From contig CM067585.1 in the NCBI GenBank assembly GCA_034336665.1, positions 176,501 through 240,500 of the forward strand: a stretch of 64,000 nucleotides of DNA, in the 5' to 3' direction. Position numbers and translations under genes: made by a program. Positions within the stretch are counted from its first letter, which is position 1. Each line of letters starts with the position of its first letter. The notes under the pieces were generated by a model that saw only the letters and a program-made list of their open reading frames with translations, had not been told where the DNA came from and made no database searches. Shown here in pieces: positions 12,601-24,600 of the stretch. Origin of the DNA: Luscinia megarhynchos (Eukaryota > Chordata > Aves > Passeriformes > Turdidae).

Positions 12601-15600
12601 TCACTCGGTCTCTTTAGCTATGAAGAGTGCTCCTTGGCCCTTTAATAACTATCTCAGCAGTGAATCAATGGTTGGTTTTGGAGAGTATTATGATGGGCTG
12701 GACTAGATTTAATCTTCGGTTAGATACTTGATACAGAGCCAGGTGAGTGTAGATCTTCCAGGTTGCCTTCACTGTGCACACCATCAGTTGAAGCAATGCA
12801 GTGCACTGTTGCAGACCTCAGTGAAAATTCACAGAATTTGCAGTTCAGCCTGTCAGAGGCTTTTTCAGCAGACAATTCTGTGCTGGAGAGAGGGGTGGAC
12901 AGGGGAGAAATGCAGCCTTAGTTGAAGCATCCTTTCCTTCCAGGTGAATCATTTACCTGCAATATCTTAATTCTAGATCACCATTTTACAGGAACACAAA
13001 GCTTCAGAAGTCAAAGGGCGGTTTCCTTTCCTCCTTATTCTTGTCTTCTGCTCACAGCCAAATCAGCACTGCTGATGGTGACAGCAAAGCTGGAAGAGGA
13101 GCCAAGGGCAAAGGGCCAGGAGCTGGCAAAACTGAGCCACCTGCTCTCCTCCCGCCTTGTTTGCTCCTGTGAAATGGCTGCTCTGCAATGGACACTGTCA
13201 CTTGTTTGCAAAGTGTGTGTGTGGCACCCAAACGGAGTGTGCCTGTTGTCTGTTCACATACATGTGCCTAATAATACAGCTCATTTAGAGCAGGATGGAT
13301 AAAAGTTTCATCAAGCTTAATTTTTTTGTTTTCCTAGAACTTGGTGTAATCCCGAGTATTTCTCTTCACTTTAAATCCTGCTTGCTTTGGGGGAGGGAGG
13401 ACATCACCAGTGTAATGCACAATTGCTTTGTTTAGATTGGGAATTCCTCACTGGAGAAGCTCCTCAGGGCGAAGAGGAGAGCTCTGTGCCTTTTACTGTT
13501 GTGCCAGTAATGCTCTGGGCAGTGTTCCCCAGCCCTGCTGTAAACTGGAGCCTTGTTTTACAACAAATCCCACCAGGAGTGTATCCTGTGGCGCCTACCG
13601 AGTGCTGGATCACCTTACAAAGATCTGTTCTATGAAGAACTTAACTTGAGCTGGATGTAATCTACTCATGTGGATGCTCCTAGGATGCTGCTGAGCTCCT
13701 GCAAGTGCCGGCACATTGCCCAGGCAGAGGGCAGGGTTTGGCGTTGTCCTTCATGACCCAGCTGGTTTGCACTGACCGAATCCATCAGGATCTCAGCATT
13801 TCCAGTGGCCTTTCACCGTGCGAGGAACAACCTCTGCCTCAGCGACCCGAACACATGCCTGAAATGGATGTAATTCCTGTCCTTATTCCCTATATCCAGC
13901 AGGCGAATACCAAGAAATCCTGACTTATTAAAATAATTCTCAGTCTCTAAATTACTCCCATGAAGTGACTGAAACCAGCAGTAACTGGAAGAGTTCTTTA
14001 AATAGTTGCAAACCAGGCTTGGCACAGGGCAAATATAGTTCTTATAGTGAAGAATTTAAGAAATTTCCATTACTTCCTATGGGATTTCGGAGGTCAGTTT
14101 GGGGCTGTGTAGGAAGGAAAAAGTTAGAAGCTAAGCCAGTGACTTCCAGAGGAAGTGTGATGGTGATGGGTATATTTCCATGCGCACAAGAGTGGTGGTT
14201 TTAGGTTTCTTTTTTCCAGAAAAAGAAAAGCAGAAAAGTTTTCTGCTCCCTATAAAAAATTGCTTTGGTGTCTGCTCAGGTCCCCTTGCCCCTGAAGAAA
14301 GTTTCAGGCTCTCGTGCCATAAGCGTCTTTTTGCATCTGGTAACTCAACTTTTAGTTTCTCTTCCTTTAGCTTTGAAGCCAGTCAAGCTCTCAGCCATTT
14401 GTTTGGGGTCTGAAGAGGTGACAGCGTCCTTTGCCCTTGCACACAGCATGTCGGCAGCTTGCACTGGTGCTCCCTGTGGATAAATGCTTCACCGGGGAAT
14501 ACAAAGTGCAGGCGCTGCTGCTCGCTGATCTCAGATGCTGGCAGATGGAGTTGGGGATCATCTGGTGATCTGAGCACAGTGGATGATGTGCTGTATGGTG
14601 TTAAATCACTGCTTGGATGCAAAGTTTTTGTTGCCCTGGTCTTTACTCCGTGTAATCTGCTGTGTGTGCTATACCATGAAGCAGTGTAGATTTGTTTGCT
14701 TGTTTTTCTTAGTTGCAAGAAGCTGTTGCTAACCAAAAAATTGTGGTTTATTTGCTCCATGGTTTTCTCCTCAAAGCCCGTTGGACTGGTATTTCTCTTC
14801 TGGCAGTATTTTAATCCCACCCGTGGGTGAGCAGTAGCAAAGGTAGCAGTTGTGGTGGGTCACCGCCGAACATCTGATGCTCCTCCATGCGTTGCTTGGG
14901 CTGTTAAAACGTGTTGCACTGGGGACTGAAGTCAGAGCTTCAGGGCACATTTTAAAGGAGCTACCTGTCCCTAATGTAGGTGCAGCAACTTAGAGCCACC
15001 AGACCTTTCCCAGACTGTTTTTTTTTAGATGTGCTTATCTAAGTCCAAGGAAACTACCAAGTAGTCCAGATTTAAGGCAAAAATATCTGTGTTCTCTCTC
15101 ATTAAGGAGCTTTTTCCAAGTGGACTCAACACTGAGACAAAGGGGAGCTACCCCATTCTTCTTGGCAGAACTGAGTGTCATAGACACATAAAGGAGAAGG
15201 GGTAAATAGCTGAGAGAAGCATGTTAATTTTTCTAAAAATCTGGGTAATTTTAGCTCAGCTCCCATATAGCACAAATGCCCTCAGTGTGTGAGTGGCCCT
15301 TTTTAGGTTGGTAACAGTAAGGGCTCAGCATGGTGATGGAGTCATCCCAGCCAGGGTGTCCATCAACCTCGGGTATTATCTGCTGATGAAAAGGCAGAGT
15401 GGTTGCTCTTAATCTAAGCAGAACAATGTGCCTGAGACCTTAATTCTTTTTAGGAGACAAATGGAGATGCCTTGGTGCCAGGTGTATTTTGGAATTGTGC
15501 AAATATATGAGGGGGATTTGGTTCCTGAGCTGGGCAGGCTGACCTCAGCCTTGCTGGAGCCTTTGCAAGTGCTCAAGAGGCACTGGGCAGTGTGTTTTGC

Positions 15601-15994
15601 TCTGATGCACGTAGCAGGGAGAGCTGGACAGCTCTGCTTGATTGATTCTAATCTGGTTTGTAAATGCTGAAAATCCAGTCCGTGCTGGAGGTGCAGGATT
15701 CCAGAGCAGGGGTAGGGCGGGCTCTTCCGTGGGGCTGCGCTGGGCTTCTGGGAGAGTTCCTTGTTGTGCTCGCCACCTCAATTGTCGCTTTTTTGGTTTG
15801 CCACAAACTGAGGCAGTACCTGTCCGATTACCAATAGCCTTATGCTTAAAAAAATGCAGAATATAGTAACAGCATAAAGAAAACCCCAACGCGTCCCCCT
15901 ACCTTTTTTCATACACTGCTCCTTGCTTCTTCACCCCGGGTTTCCCTTCAGAGCTGGGCCACGACTTTCTCTGGGAGGCAGCGAGCGCTGTTTA
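9614..15994. other. Upstream flank, no gene identified
   Basis: No supported exon, RNA gene or mobile element. An open frame at 12,291-12,599 (102 codons, lysine- and asparagine-rich) stands alone and resembles no family I know. Composition becomes GC-rich only from about 15,950, at the edge of the CpG island. Confidence 0.5.
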
Positions 15995-16299
15995 AAATCT
16001 AGGTCACGGCGGGAGGGGGAGCGGCGCTGCCGCCCGCGGTACCGGCGGGCAGGGCCCTTCCTGCCCCGCTCCTACCGCGGCCGCGCGGCGCCAAGCCATC
16101 GCCCCTCCGCCACCATGCCCTTAGCGGAGCGGGGCAGAGGCGGCAGGGCGGCGGCAATCCGCTGTTCCAGCCTCCCGCTGCCGGGGTGCCGCGGCGGGCT
16201 CGGGGGCGCTCCGGGCGGGCGGGAAGCGCCACGGACCGGCCTGGGGGGAGCCAGCAGGGGGCGCGCGCTCCCCCGCCCGCGCCGCCTGCCGCGGTTTCC

Positions 16300-16400
16300 C
16301 CGTAGCCAATGGCGAGGCGGCGCTGGCGTCCCGCCCCTCGCCCTCGGCCAATGAGAACTTACTACAGTGTTGTGGGGGGAGGAGGCGGGGCCGGGGCGGC
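16300..16400 (+). promoter_or_regulatory. EPB41: Core promoter: two CCAAT boxes and GC boxes
   Basis: CCAAT boxes lie at 16,306-16,310 and 16,348-16,352, both in plus orientation and about 42 bp apart. A CCGCCCC box lies between them, and a GGAGGCGGGGCC Sp1-type box follows at 16,381-16,392. No TATA box is seen. This layout is typical of dispersed-start promoters in CpG islands and places transcription starts shortly after 16,390. The exact start cannot be read from sequence. Confidence 0.55.
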
Positions 16401-16581
16401 AGACGCCGCGGGCGGGCGGCAGCGGGCGCGGAGCGGCGGGCGCGGAGCGGAGAGGAGCGGCGACGGAGCGGCCGGCCGGGGACGGCGCAGTACGGCACAG
16501 CCCCGGGGTGCCGCGCCGCTGCGGGGGCTCTGCGGGGCCCGCTGTGAGGCCGGCGGGCGCCGCGCGCGCGGGGGCGGCCGG
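16400..16581 (+). other. EPB41: EPB41 non-coding first exon (5' end approximate)
   Basis: A strong donor (GGCCGG/GTAAGC) at 16,581/16,582 follows the CCAAT and GC boxes. There is no ATG between 16,353 and 16,581. The next acceptor that continues EPB41 is at 43,437, and the first ATG after it is the 4.1R upstream start codon, so the spliced leader would have no upstream ORF. Mammalian EPB41 also begins with untranslated first exons. The 5' boundary is a guess, and other alternative first exons may exist. Confidence 0.6.
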
Positions 16582-16589
16582 GTAAGCGC

Positions 16590-17060
16590 GCGGTAGCGTG
16601 TGCGCGGCGCGGGGGAGTGCGCGCGGCCCGTGCGCGGCGGGTGCGTGTCCCCGAGCCCCTGTCCCTGTGCCCGCAAACCGCGGCTCGCTGCGTGCGGGTC
16701 TCTGTGCGAGCGGGCACGTGCGTGTGCGCGTGTGGCCGTGCGCCGCGTGGATGCGTGTGCCCATCTGCGCGAGGTGCATCTGCACGGCGGGTGCGTGCGC
16801 GGTCAGCGTGCCTGTGCTGTACAGGGTGCGTGGGGTGTTGGAGTGTGCACGCGTGGTCTGCACAAGCACCCTGTGCCTGCTCTCGGGGGAGTGTGGTGTG
16901 ACTGCTGTGAGCTCTGCGTGTGAGCGCCGCGTGTATACGCAGCGCCTGTGCAGGCTGTGCGTGTATGTGCACCGCGTGTCTGTGCCCACCAGGTGAATCT
17001 GCGGGGTGTTCCTGTGTACACCATACGTCTGTCTGTACTGTGCGCGTGTGTGCAGCGTGT
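16590..17060. repeat. Degenerate GT/CG-rich repeat flank
   Basis: Irregular GTGCGTGTG, GTGCGCG and GCACGCGTG words fill this stretch just after the exon 1 donor and grade into the regular array. It looks like an older or diverged edge of the same minisatellite. The alternating purine-pyrimidine pattern is strong. Confidence 0.6.
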
Positions 17061-19447
17061 CTGTATGTGCGCTGTGCCTGCACAGTGTGTCCGTGTGTGC
17101 ACAGTGTGTGTTTGTGCACAGTGTCCGTGTGTGAACAGTGTGTCTGTGTGTGCACAGAGTGTGTTTGTGCAGTGTCCATGTGTGCACAGAGTGTGTTTGT
17201 GCTCAGTGTGTGTTTGTGCGCAGTGTCCGTGTGTGAACAGTGTGTGTTTGTGCGCAGTGTGCCCGTGTGTGCACAGTGAGTGTTTGTGCGCAGTGTGTGT
17301 TTGTGCACAGTGTCCGTGTGTGCACAGTGTGTGTGTGCACAGAGTGTCCGTGTGTGCACAGAGTGTCCGTGTGTGCACAGTGTGTGTTTGTGCGCAGTGT
17401 CCGTGTGTGAACAGTAAGTCCGTGCGTGCACAGTGTGTTTGTGCACAGTGTGTCCGTGTGTGCACAGTGTGTGTTTGTGCACAGTGTTTGCGCACAGTGT
17501 GTCCGTGTGTGCACAGTGTGTGTTTGTGCACAGTGTGTCCGTGCGTGCACAGTGTGTGTTTGTGCACAGTGTGTGTTTGTGCTCAGTGTGTGTTTGTGCG
17601 CAGTGTCCGTGTGTGCACAGTGAGTGTTTGTGCGCAGTGTCCGTGTGTGCACAGTGAGTGTTTGTGCACAGTGTGTGTGTGTGAACAGTGTGTGTTTGTG
17701 CACAGTGTGTGTTTGTGCACAGTGTGTGTTTGCGCACAGTGAGTGTTTGTGCACAGTGTGTCCGTGTGTGCACAGTGTGTCCGTGTGTGCACAGTGTGTG
17801 TTTGTGCACAGTGTGTGTTTGTGCACAGTGTGTCCGTGTGCGTGCACAGTGTGTGTTTGTGCGCAGTGTCCGTGTGTGCACAGTGTGTGTTTGTGCACAG
17901 TGTGTCCGTGCGTGCACAGTGAGTGTTTGTGCGCAGTGTGTGTTTGTGCACAGTGTGTCCGTGTGTGCACAGTGTCCGTGTGTGCACAGTGTGTCCGTGT
18001 GTGCACAGTGTGTCCGTGCGTGCACAGTGAGTGTTTGTGCGCAGTGTGTGTTTGTGCACAGTGAGTGTTTGTGCACAGTGAGTGTTTGTGCGCAGTGTCC
18101 GTGTGTGCACAGTGTGTGTTTGTGCACAGTGAGTGTTTGTGCACAGTGAGTGTTTGTGCACAGTGTGTCCGTGCGTGCACAGTGAGTGTTTGTGCACAGT
18201 GAGTGTTTGTGCACAGTGTGTCCGTGTGTGCACAGTGTGTCCGTGCGTGCACAGTGAGTGTTTGTGCACAGTGTGTCCGTGTGTGCACAGTGAGTGTTTG
18301 TGCACAGTGTGTCCGTGTGTGCACAGTGTGTCCGTGTGTGCACAGTGTGTCCGTGTGTGCACAGTGTCCGTGTGTGCACAGTGTGTGTTTGTGCACAGTG
18401 TGTCCGTGTGTGCACAGTGTGTGTTTGTGTGCGCAGTGTCCGTGTGTGCACAGTGTCCGTGTGTGCACAGTGTGTCCGTGTGTGCACAGTGTGTGTTTTG
18501 TGCACAGTGTGTCCGTGTGTGCACAGTGTGTCCGTGTGTGCACAGTGTCCGTGTGTGCACAGTGTGTGTTTGTGCACAGTGTGTCCGTGTGTGCACAGTG
18601 TGTGTTTGTGCGCAGTGTCCGTGTGTGCACAGTGTCCGTGTGTGCACAGTGTGTCCGTGTGTGCACAGTGTGTGTTTGTGCACAGTGTGTCCGTGTGTGC
18701 ACAGTGAGTGTTTGTGCGCAGTGTCCGTGTGTGCACAGTGTCCGTGTGTGCACAGTGTGTCCGTGCGTGCACAGTGTGTGTTTGTGCACAGTGTGTCCGT
18801 GTGTGCACAGTGAGTGTTTGTGCGCAGTGTCCGTGTGTGCACAGTGTCCGTGTGTGCACAGTGTGTCCGTGCGTGCACAGTGAGTGTTTGTGCACAGTGA
18901 GTGTTTGTGCGCAGTGTCCGTGTGTGCACAGTGTCCGTGTGTGCACAGTGTGTCCGTGTGTGCACAGTGAGTGTTTGTGCACAGTGTGTCCGTGTGTGCA
19001 CAGTGAGTGTTTGTGCACAGTGTGTGTTTGTGCACAGTGTCCGTGTGCACAGTGTGTCCGTGTGTGCACAGTGAGTGTTTTGTGCACAGTGTGTCCGTGC
19101 GTGCACAGTGTGTGTTTGTGCACAGTGTGTGTTTGTGCACAGTGTCCGTGTGTGCACAGTGTGTCCGTACGTGCACAGTGAGTGTTTGTGCACAGTGTGT
19201 CCGTGCGTGCACAGTGTGTGTTTGTGCACAGTGTGTGTTTGTGCACAGTGTCCGTGTGTGCACAGTGTGTCCGTACGTGCACAGTGAGTGTTTGTGCACA
19301 GTGTGTCCGTGTGTGCACAGTGAGTGTTTGTGCACAGTGTGTCCGTGTGTGCACAGTGTGTCCGTGCGTGCACAGTGTGTCCGTGTGTGCACAGTGTGTC
19401 CGTGTGTGCACAGTGTGTGTTTGTGCGCAGTGTGTGTTTGTGCACAG
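17060..19447. repeat. GT-rich minisatellite, 17/19-bp units
   Basis: Almost every unit ends in GTGCACAG or GTGCGCAG. The main variants are TGTGTGTTTGTGCACAG (17), TGTCCGTGTGTGCACAG (17), TGTGTCCGTGTGTGCACAG (19) and TGAGTGTTTGTGCACAG (17). The length implies roughly 130 units. Local higher-order copying is visible: the rare CCGTACGTGC variant occurs twice, 106 bp apart (19,165 and 19,271). Few stop codons occur in any frame, which yields artefactual Cys/Val-rich (plus) and His/Thr-rich (minus) translations. No coding role is supported. Confidence 0.95.
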
Positions 19448-22400
19448 CTCGTTTGTGAGCGCTCCGTGGGGCTCTGTGTGACATGGAGTACTGGAAGTCC
19501 AAAGGCTGAGGCTCAGCCCGAGACAAATTCTGCAGGAGGCAGGAAATGGGGGTAGCAGGATGGGGACACGCAGGTCCGGGGAGCTGGCACCCAGTGTCCC
19601 CCTTCTCTGGGGCCGGCTTGCCTGGGCTGCCGTGGCCGGGCTGGGATCCCCAGCTCTGCCCGGAGTCCCTTGTGCAGGAGGACGAGGAGGGAGATGTGGC
19701 GGGGAAGTGCTTCGGGCTCCGCAGCCCGATGGCGGCTCACCCACACTGTGTGTTCGTGGGGACAAATGTGGTGCTGTGGTCTGGCATCGGTCAGGCAGGG
19801 GCTCTTTCCTGTCCGTGCATTCTGCTTTCCCCCGAATTGTAGCTCAGGAAAACACCTTGGCCACTCGGAAGTGATGCTCTTACTGGATTTTCCACCAAAG
19901 TGTATTTTTATTTCCTATTTCCAGCGAGGCACTGTTTGTAATGAAAATGACTCCAGAAGGTCTGGAATGAGTTAAAATTTACCTCACTTCTGAGTGCTGC
20001 AGCTGCAAGTGTCCTAAGTCTTCACTTCTCTGTTTTTTGGAAAAAAGGAACTTGTTCACTCTTTGTGCACTGGTTTGGAGAAGCTGGTTTTGGGCAGAGT
20101 CTGGCGGCTCTTCCCTCTGTGCCTGTGTAAATGATAATTCAAGAGTTAATTGCGTGTTTGGTGTTGGAAAGAAAATTTCTTAGCGATTGTCCAAATTTTG
20201 GGGTACGTGCTATGCTGGTTCAGTTACAGTTCTGTGTGTTAATTTAATTAAGATACTGGAGAAGCGAAGCAAAATGATCCTTTCCAATCCAAATGATTCC
20301 ATGAAAATCTTATTTCTCAATAGTACAAACTCCATTTTTCTCTTACATTGCTCTTTCAATTTAGGATTTGAAGGCTTTACAAACACACTGGATTTTGGCT
20401 TGCTTTATTTTGCTAGATCTGGAGGGATGGTCTTTGAATTAGTGATTCTTATTCACAGTTGAGATCTGTAAATATAATCCCTGTAAGCTCTCGTGGGGCA
20501 GAGAATGTGCTGGGTCGGGATGAGGGATGCAGAGGGGCTCTGCCCTGGCTGCTGTTGCTGCTGTGCTGCTGTGGAGTGCAGTTCCTTTCACAGTTAGCTA
20601 AGTCGTGTCGCTGCCCCAGGATCTGCTCCCTTTGCTTCAAAGGTTGCTTTGTGGAGATCCAAAGGAGATTGTTTTTCTTTTTTAATGGCTGGTCCAGCTA
20701 TATTTTTAATGAATTGAAGGTTTTCCTGCAGCATTGTGGTGGTTGATAAGGGCTGTGTGTCCCATGTCAGTGATGCTGATACTCTTGATGTTTATATTTT
20801 ACATCATCTTGCATCTTCAGTTGCACTTCTGAGGCAATTTTGAGCATTGGGTGGGATTTAAAAGGCAGTAGGGTCCTTTGCATATCTCTGCTGTCGTGGC
20901 CTTAATAAAGAAGGTGAGGATTTTCTAGGATTCCCGTGGACAAAGATAATCTGCTGCGGAAGGTAAATATCAGGATAAACAGTATATGCTCCTTACCTTG
21001 AAAACTCAATTAGAGCCTTATGAAACAGAGAGAAGGATGATTTCTTTTTTTTTTTTTTCCCTAATATGAACACATTCATTATTTCCTGTATCAGTTTAGA
21101 TGACGAGAACAGGAATTACCTTTGTTTTCGTCTGATCTCACGAATGCAAGTTAAAACAAATAATCTTACCAGAAGCAAAGCATTTCATGGGAAAGCAGCA
21201 ATCCTGAGGAGTAAGGACTCCTCTCAGTCTGTCTCCAAACACTGTATGTTCCTAAAGCCTACAAATGCTTCAGGCAATGATACTCCAAACCTACAGCTCT
21301 GGGCTGCAGTATCTCCCTGCCAAGTGCCTGTGTGCTCTGCATGAGCATCCGTGGTGTTTTTCATTTTGACAGCATTTGATTTTCAGAAAGCAGCAAAACA
21401 ATGTTTCTCCCACTGCCCCATTTACTGCTTGTTGAGCAGATATTTGATGGATGGGACATAGGCTGGTGATGATGTGGCTTATCTAGTGAGCAAGCACCTC
21501 CACAAATCGATTCATTAGAGATCAAACTGTTGCTCTGCTGGAGTAGCTTGCAGGGATGCTGGGATGCTCCATGAGCTTTGATACATTGACGGGTGGAGGA
21601 TGATGATGCTGTGAATGTGGCATGTAACATGCTGGAATAAAGTTGTGTGTACAGAAGGGGTGCTGATGGAGGGCAGTGGCTCTGTACTAGGTTTTCACCA
21701 GCAGTTATTTGGCATCTCAAAGGAATCTTGGATTTTTGGGGTCAGCAGGTGAACCTCAGGCCCTCCATCCTTGGAAGTAGAACTGTTGGCTGAGTATCCA
21801 CAGCATCTGACTAGGAGTTTCTCCTCAAACATCTTTCCTTGTGTTCCCAAATGAGGGATGTGTGCTGAGAGCCTCTTAATTTGGGGCAGCCGTGACAGTA
21901 CGTGTGTCAGTGCCAGACGGATTTTTCTTCAGCCCCCTACTGCCATATTTCACCTATTTCTTGCAAAAAGCCCTAGAAATCAGTGATACTCAGAAATCTT
22001 GTGTCCATACTGGGTGAGATCCAGGCCAAGGATCCCTGCTGCTAGTGGAGCTTCCCACCCCTCTGTGGATGGAGGCATGTGTGGGTGGGGCTGCACTGGG
22101 GAGGAAGAGCTGAGCTGTACTGGTGTGCCACACTGGGTTAGTGTCTCAACTTGCTGGAGCTGCTTTTACATTCCTGGGAATAAGCTGAGATGAATCTAAG
22201 GGCTTTAGTAGGACAGTGTGGGGGTCCCTGCAGCAGTCCTATGGATGCAAATAATTTCCTATCATAAACCTACTTTGTACTTTTAAACTGCACTACAGAT
22301 CCCTTTAACTTCCGTGCTGTTTTCTTAGCACGTTGAGGAGTAGCAGATACTCAGGTTGTTCAGGCTTGGAGCTGTGTTTGTTGCTGTTGTGTATTTCTCT

Positions 22401-24297
22401 GTGGAAGTTCAATATAAAGGTTTGCATCAGAAGTAGAAATTGCAGTCTGGGCCTGGGGATCTTTTGCAATGATTATTCTGCTTTCTTGGTGCTTGGCTTT
22501 TGCTGTAATCTTGTGCAGATTAAGCAGGCAACGATGCATAAAGATTTCCCTGTGTATGTCTTATCTACTAGTGTTTTGATCAGTGTTGTGGTTTCTTAAG
22601 TTGCAAAGAACTGTAGGATGCGGCGTAGCAGGGATTTATCTTTGTCCATCAGATGGATTAGGTAGGCATGTTTATGGCTTGTACTTAATCCAGATTAATA
22701 TTATTAGTTTCTTTACGTTCAGTCAGTTGTTTACGCTTGTTTTCTGTTTATGTGAGTTTTTGCTTGTGTAATGCCACTCACATTGTGTATTAAAAGCCAG
22801 TGCTTTTAATTTGTCCATGTAGATTGTGTAGATGGACTAAATCTTTCTCTCTCTCTTTTTTTCTTTTTATTTTTTTCCCTTTTTTAAATGAAGCAGTTCC
22901 ACAGAGAGGGAAATTGTGTGGGCTTGGGGGGTGTGTTCTTGCAGTCGTACTCTCCCAGGCCATGCTCCTCCAGACCCTGCTGCATTTCTGATCTGGGATT
23001 TTTAAACAAATCTCCATGCCAGCTTGCTTTAGCTGCTGTGCTCAGAGTAAATGTCGACAGCAGTGGTTTGTAATTTATAATTTATGAAGTCTCACAGCAC
23101 TTGAACTCTGGTGCTTTTGGAGGGGACTGAGAATTTTGTATCTCTCTGATCTCAATGCGGAACCTAAAAGATGTAGGAAGACGAGCAGCTCAGGGGAGTG
23201 TTTCTTCTTGCAGGCTGTGGGAGACTCTGTGGCTGCCTGGTTGTGTGGCTGCAGCCGCCGTGTTGGGCACTTCCCTCCCAGATGTGTGTTTTTGGGAGCA
23301 GCCCAGCCCGTCAGCCTGGCTTTCAGGGTCACACCTGGAGTAACCCTCCATGGCTGCCTCATGACCTGGAGCCCAGACCTCTGGAGGCTCCTTTGTTCTG
23401 TCAAAATTGAGTCCTTCTTATAGGAATCAGCTCAGCCTGGGATGTAACCACAGCAAAACATGCTGTGGCTGGAGCCTGGGGATGGGAGTACGCTTTGAAA
23501 GCAGTGGAAGAAGAATTGGGCTAGTTAGCTATTTCTATGAAAACCACAATTCATTTGGACCCTCTGGTCACTGGTTGTAGGCTGATTATTCCACTTCTTC
23601 CCCGCCCCATGGAATGTGTGTGTGTGAGACAGATAATTAAAAGCTTTTAGTGAAATCAATAACTAAGCTTCTCATGTGCCTTTGTAGTAGAATTGCAGAG
23701 CCAAACGCTGGGAGGTGGAAGATGGCATGGGCTGCTGCTGGTCCCACAGCATCTCCTTGCCTTCCCATGCTGCTGTGGCCTTGGAGCATAATTCCATCTG
23801 GACTTCTGCCCTAGGGCCTGTGTGTCAATGAACATGAGGGCGAGCAGTCCCATCCCATTGTGTCCAGAGCTCCAGGCTGTATTTATTCCCTGTTATTCAA
23901 ACTCTGCTCAGAAGAGAGGATTAATAATTCCCACCCAAATTCATCTACAATGCCTGTATGCAAATGAATCAAAAGCATGAGTTTGTCTTTGCAATTCACT
24001 CATGAGATGGTCTGGGTGCTCCAGGAAGGCTTGAAGGCTGATTTTTGCCTCTTGTGAGCTGCCTGTGGTGCCTTGAGCCAGGCACTTAGAAAATGAGAAA
24101 CATGCAGCTGGTAACCATTCCTGGGAAGTTTTAGGAGTCGTTTGTCATTGGGCAGGGGCTGGTTCATGGAAGGATAGAAATCTTTCAAGTCCAGCTTCAG
24201 CTGTCCTAGCCAGCAAATACTTTTACTTCTGCAGCCCTGCCTTGCATGCTGCTTTCCAGTTCCTGAACCACTTGTTAAGAGGGCCCTATAACCAATG
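19448..24297. other. Intron 1 segment, nothing specific
   Basis: A GC-richer patch (about 19,560-19,760) follows the array. The rest is ordinary intron with a possible worn CR1 3' end near 20,270-20,302 and pyrimidine runs near 21,045-21,060 and 22,845-22,885. No exon is supported. Confidence 0.5.
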
Positions 24298-24600
24298 TCA
24301 TAGAATCTACTGAGTTGGAAGGGACCCACAAGGATGATCAAGTCCAACTCCTGGCCCTGCACAGGACACCCCAACAATCCTACCCTGTGCATCCTTAAGA
24401 GGGTTGTCCATTGTCCAAACACTTGTAGAGTTCTAACAGCCTCAGGGCTCTGGCCGTTCCCTGGGCAGTCTGGTCAGTGCCCAGCCATCCTCTGGGGAAA
24501 TAAACTTTTCGTGATGTCCTGCCTAAATGCATATCCCTGATTTCCCCTCTTAACATGAGGGCCAAAGGAGAGCAGGGTGCCCTGGGACTTTAAGGGAAAA
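24298..24600 (-). mobile_element. CR1 LINE 3' fragment, antisense
   Basis: It begins with the reverse complement of the CR1 terminus (TCATAGAATCTACTGAGTTG, GAAGGGACCCACAAGGATGA, TCAAGTCCAACTCCTGGCCC). It continues into CACTTGTAGAGTTCTAACAG and similar internal CR1 sequence. The 5' limit of the copy (its right end here) is approximate. Confidence 0.88.

Larger units (their letters stand above)
15995..16640. promoter_or_regulatory. EPB41: CpG island at the EPB41 promoter
   Basis: This block is dense in CpG and very GC-rich, whereas the kilobases on its left are ordinary. It spans the CCAAT and GC boxes and the presumed first exon, and ends as the sequence turns into GT/CG-rich repeats. The next recognisable gene on the plus strand is EPB41, whose coding starts 27 kb downstream, so this is most simply its housekeeping-type promoter. 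A divergent transcript on the minus strand is possible, but I see no exon for one. Confidence 0.85.

Noticed and set aside
1..15990. Exons of OPRD1, the mammalian upstream neighbour
   Set aside because: No receptor-type transmembrane exon or its conserved motifs were found on either strand.
16353..16380. ZNF143-type ACTACA element near the transcription start
   Set aside because: Only ACTACA matches; the rest of the known motif (the CCCA core) is absent.
16930..19480. Cysteine-rich keratin-associated or metallothionein-like gene on the plus strand
   Set aside because: The CVCAQCPCVHS-type product tracks the repeat unit exactly and exists in shifted forms in other frames.
16121..19765. A 1,214-residue minus-strand protein rich in His, Thr and Cys, and several overlapping ones
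   Set aside because: The frame is open because 17- and 19-bp repeat units lack stops. It shows no domain, no splice logic and no codon bias, and all frames give equally repetitive products.
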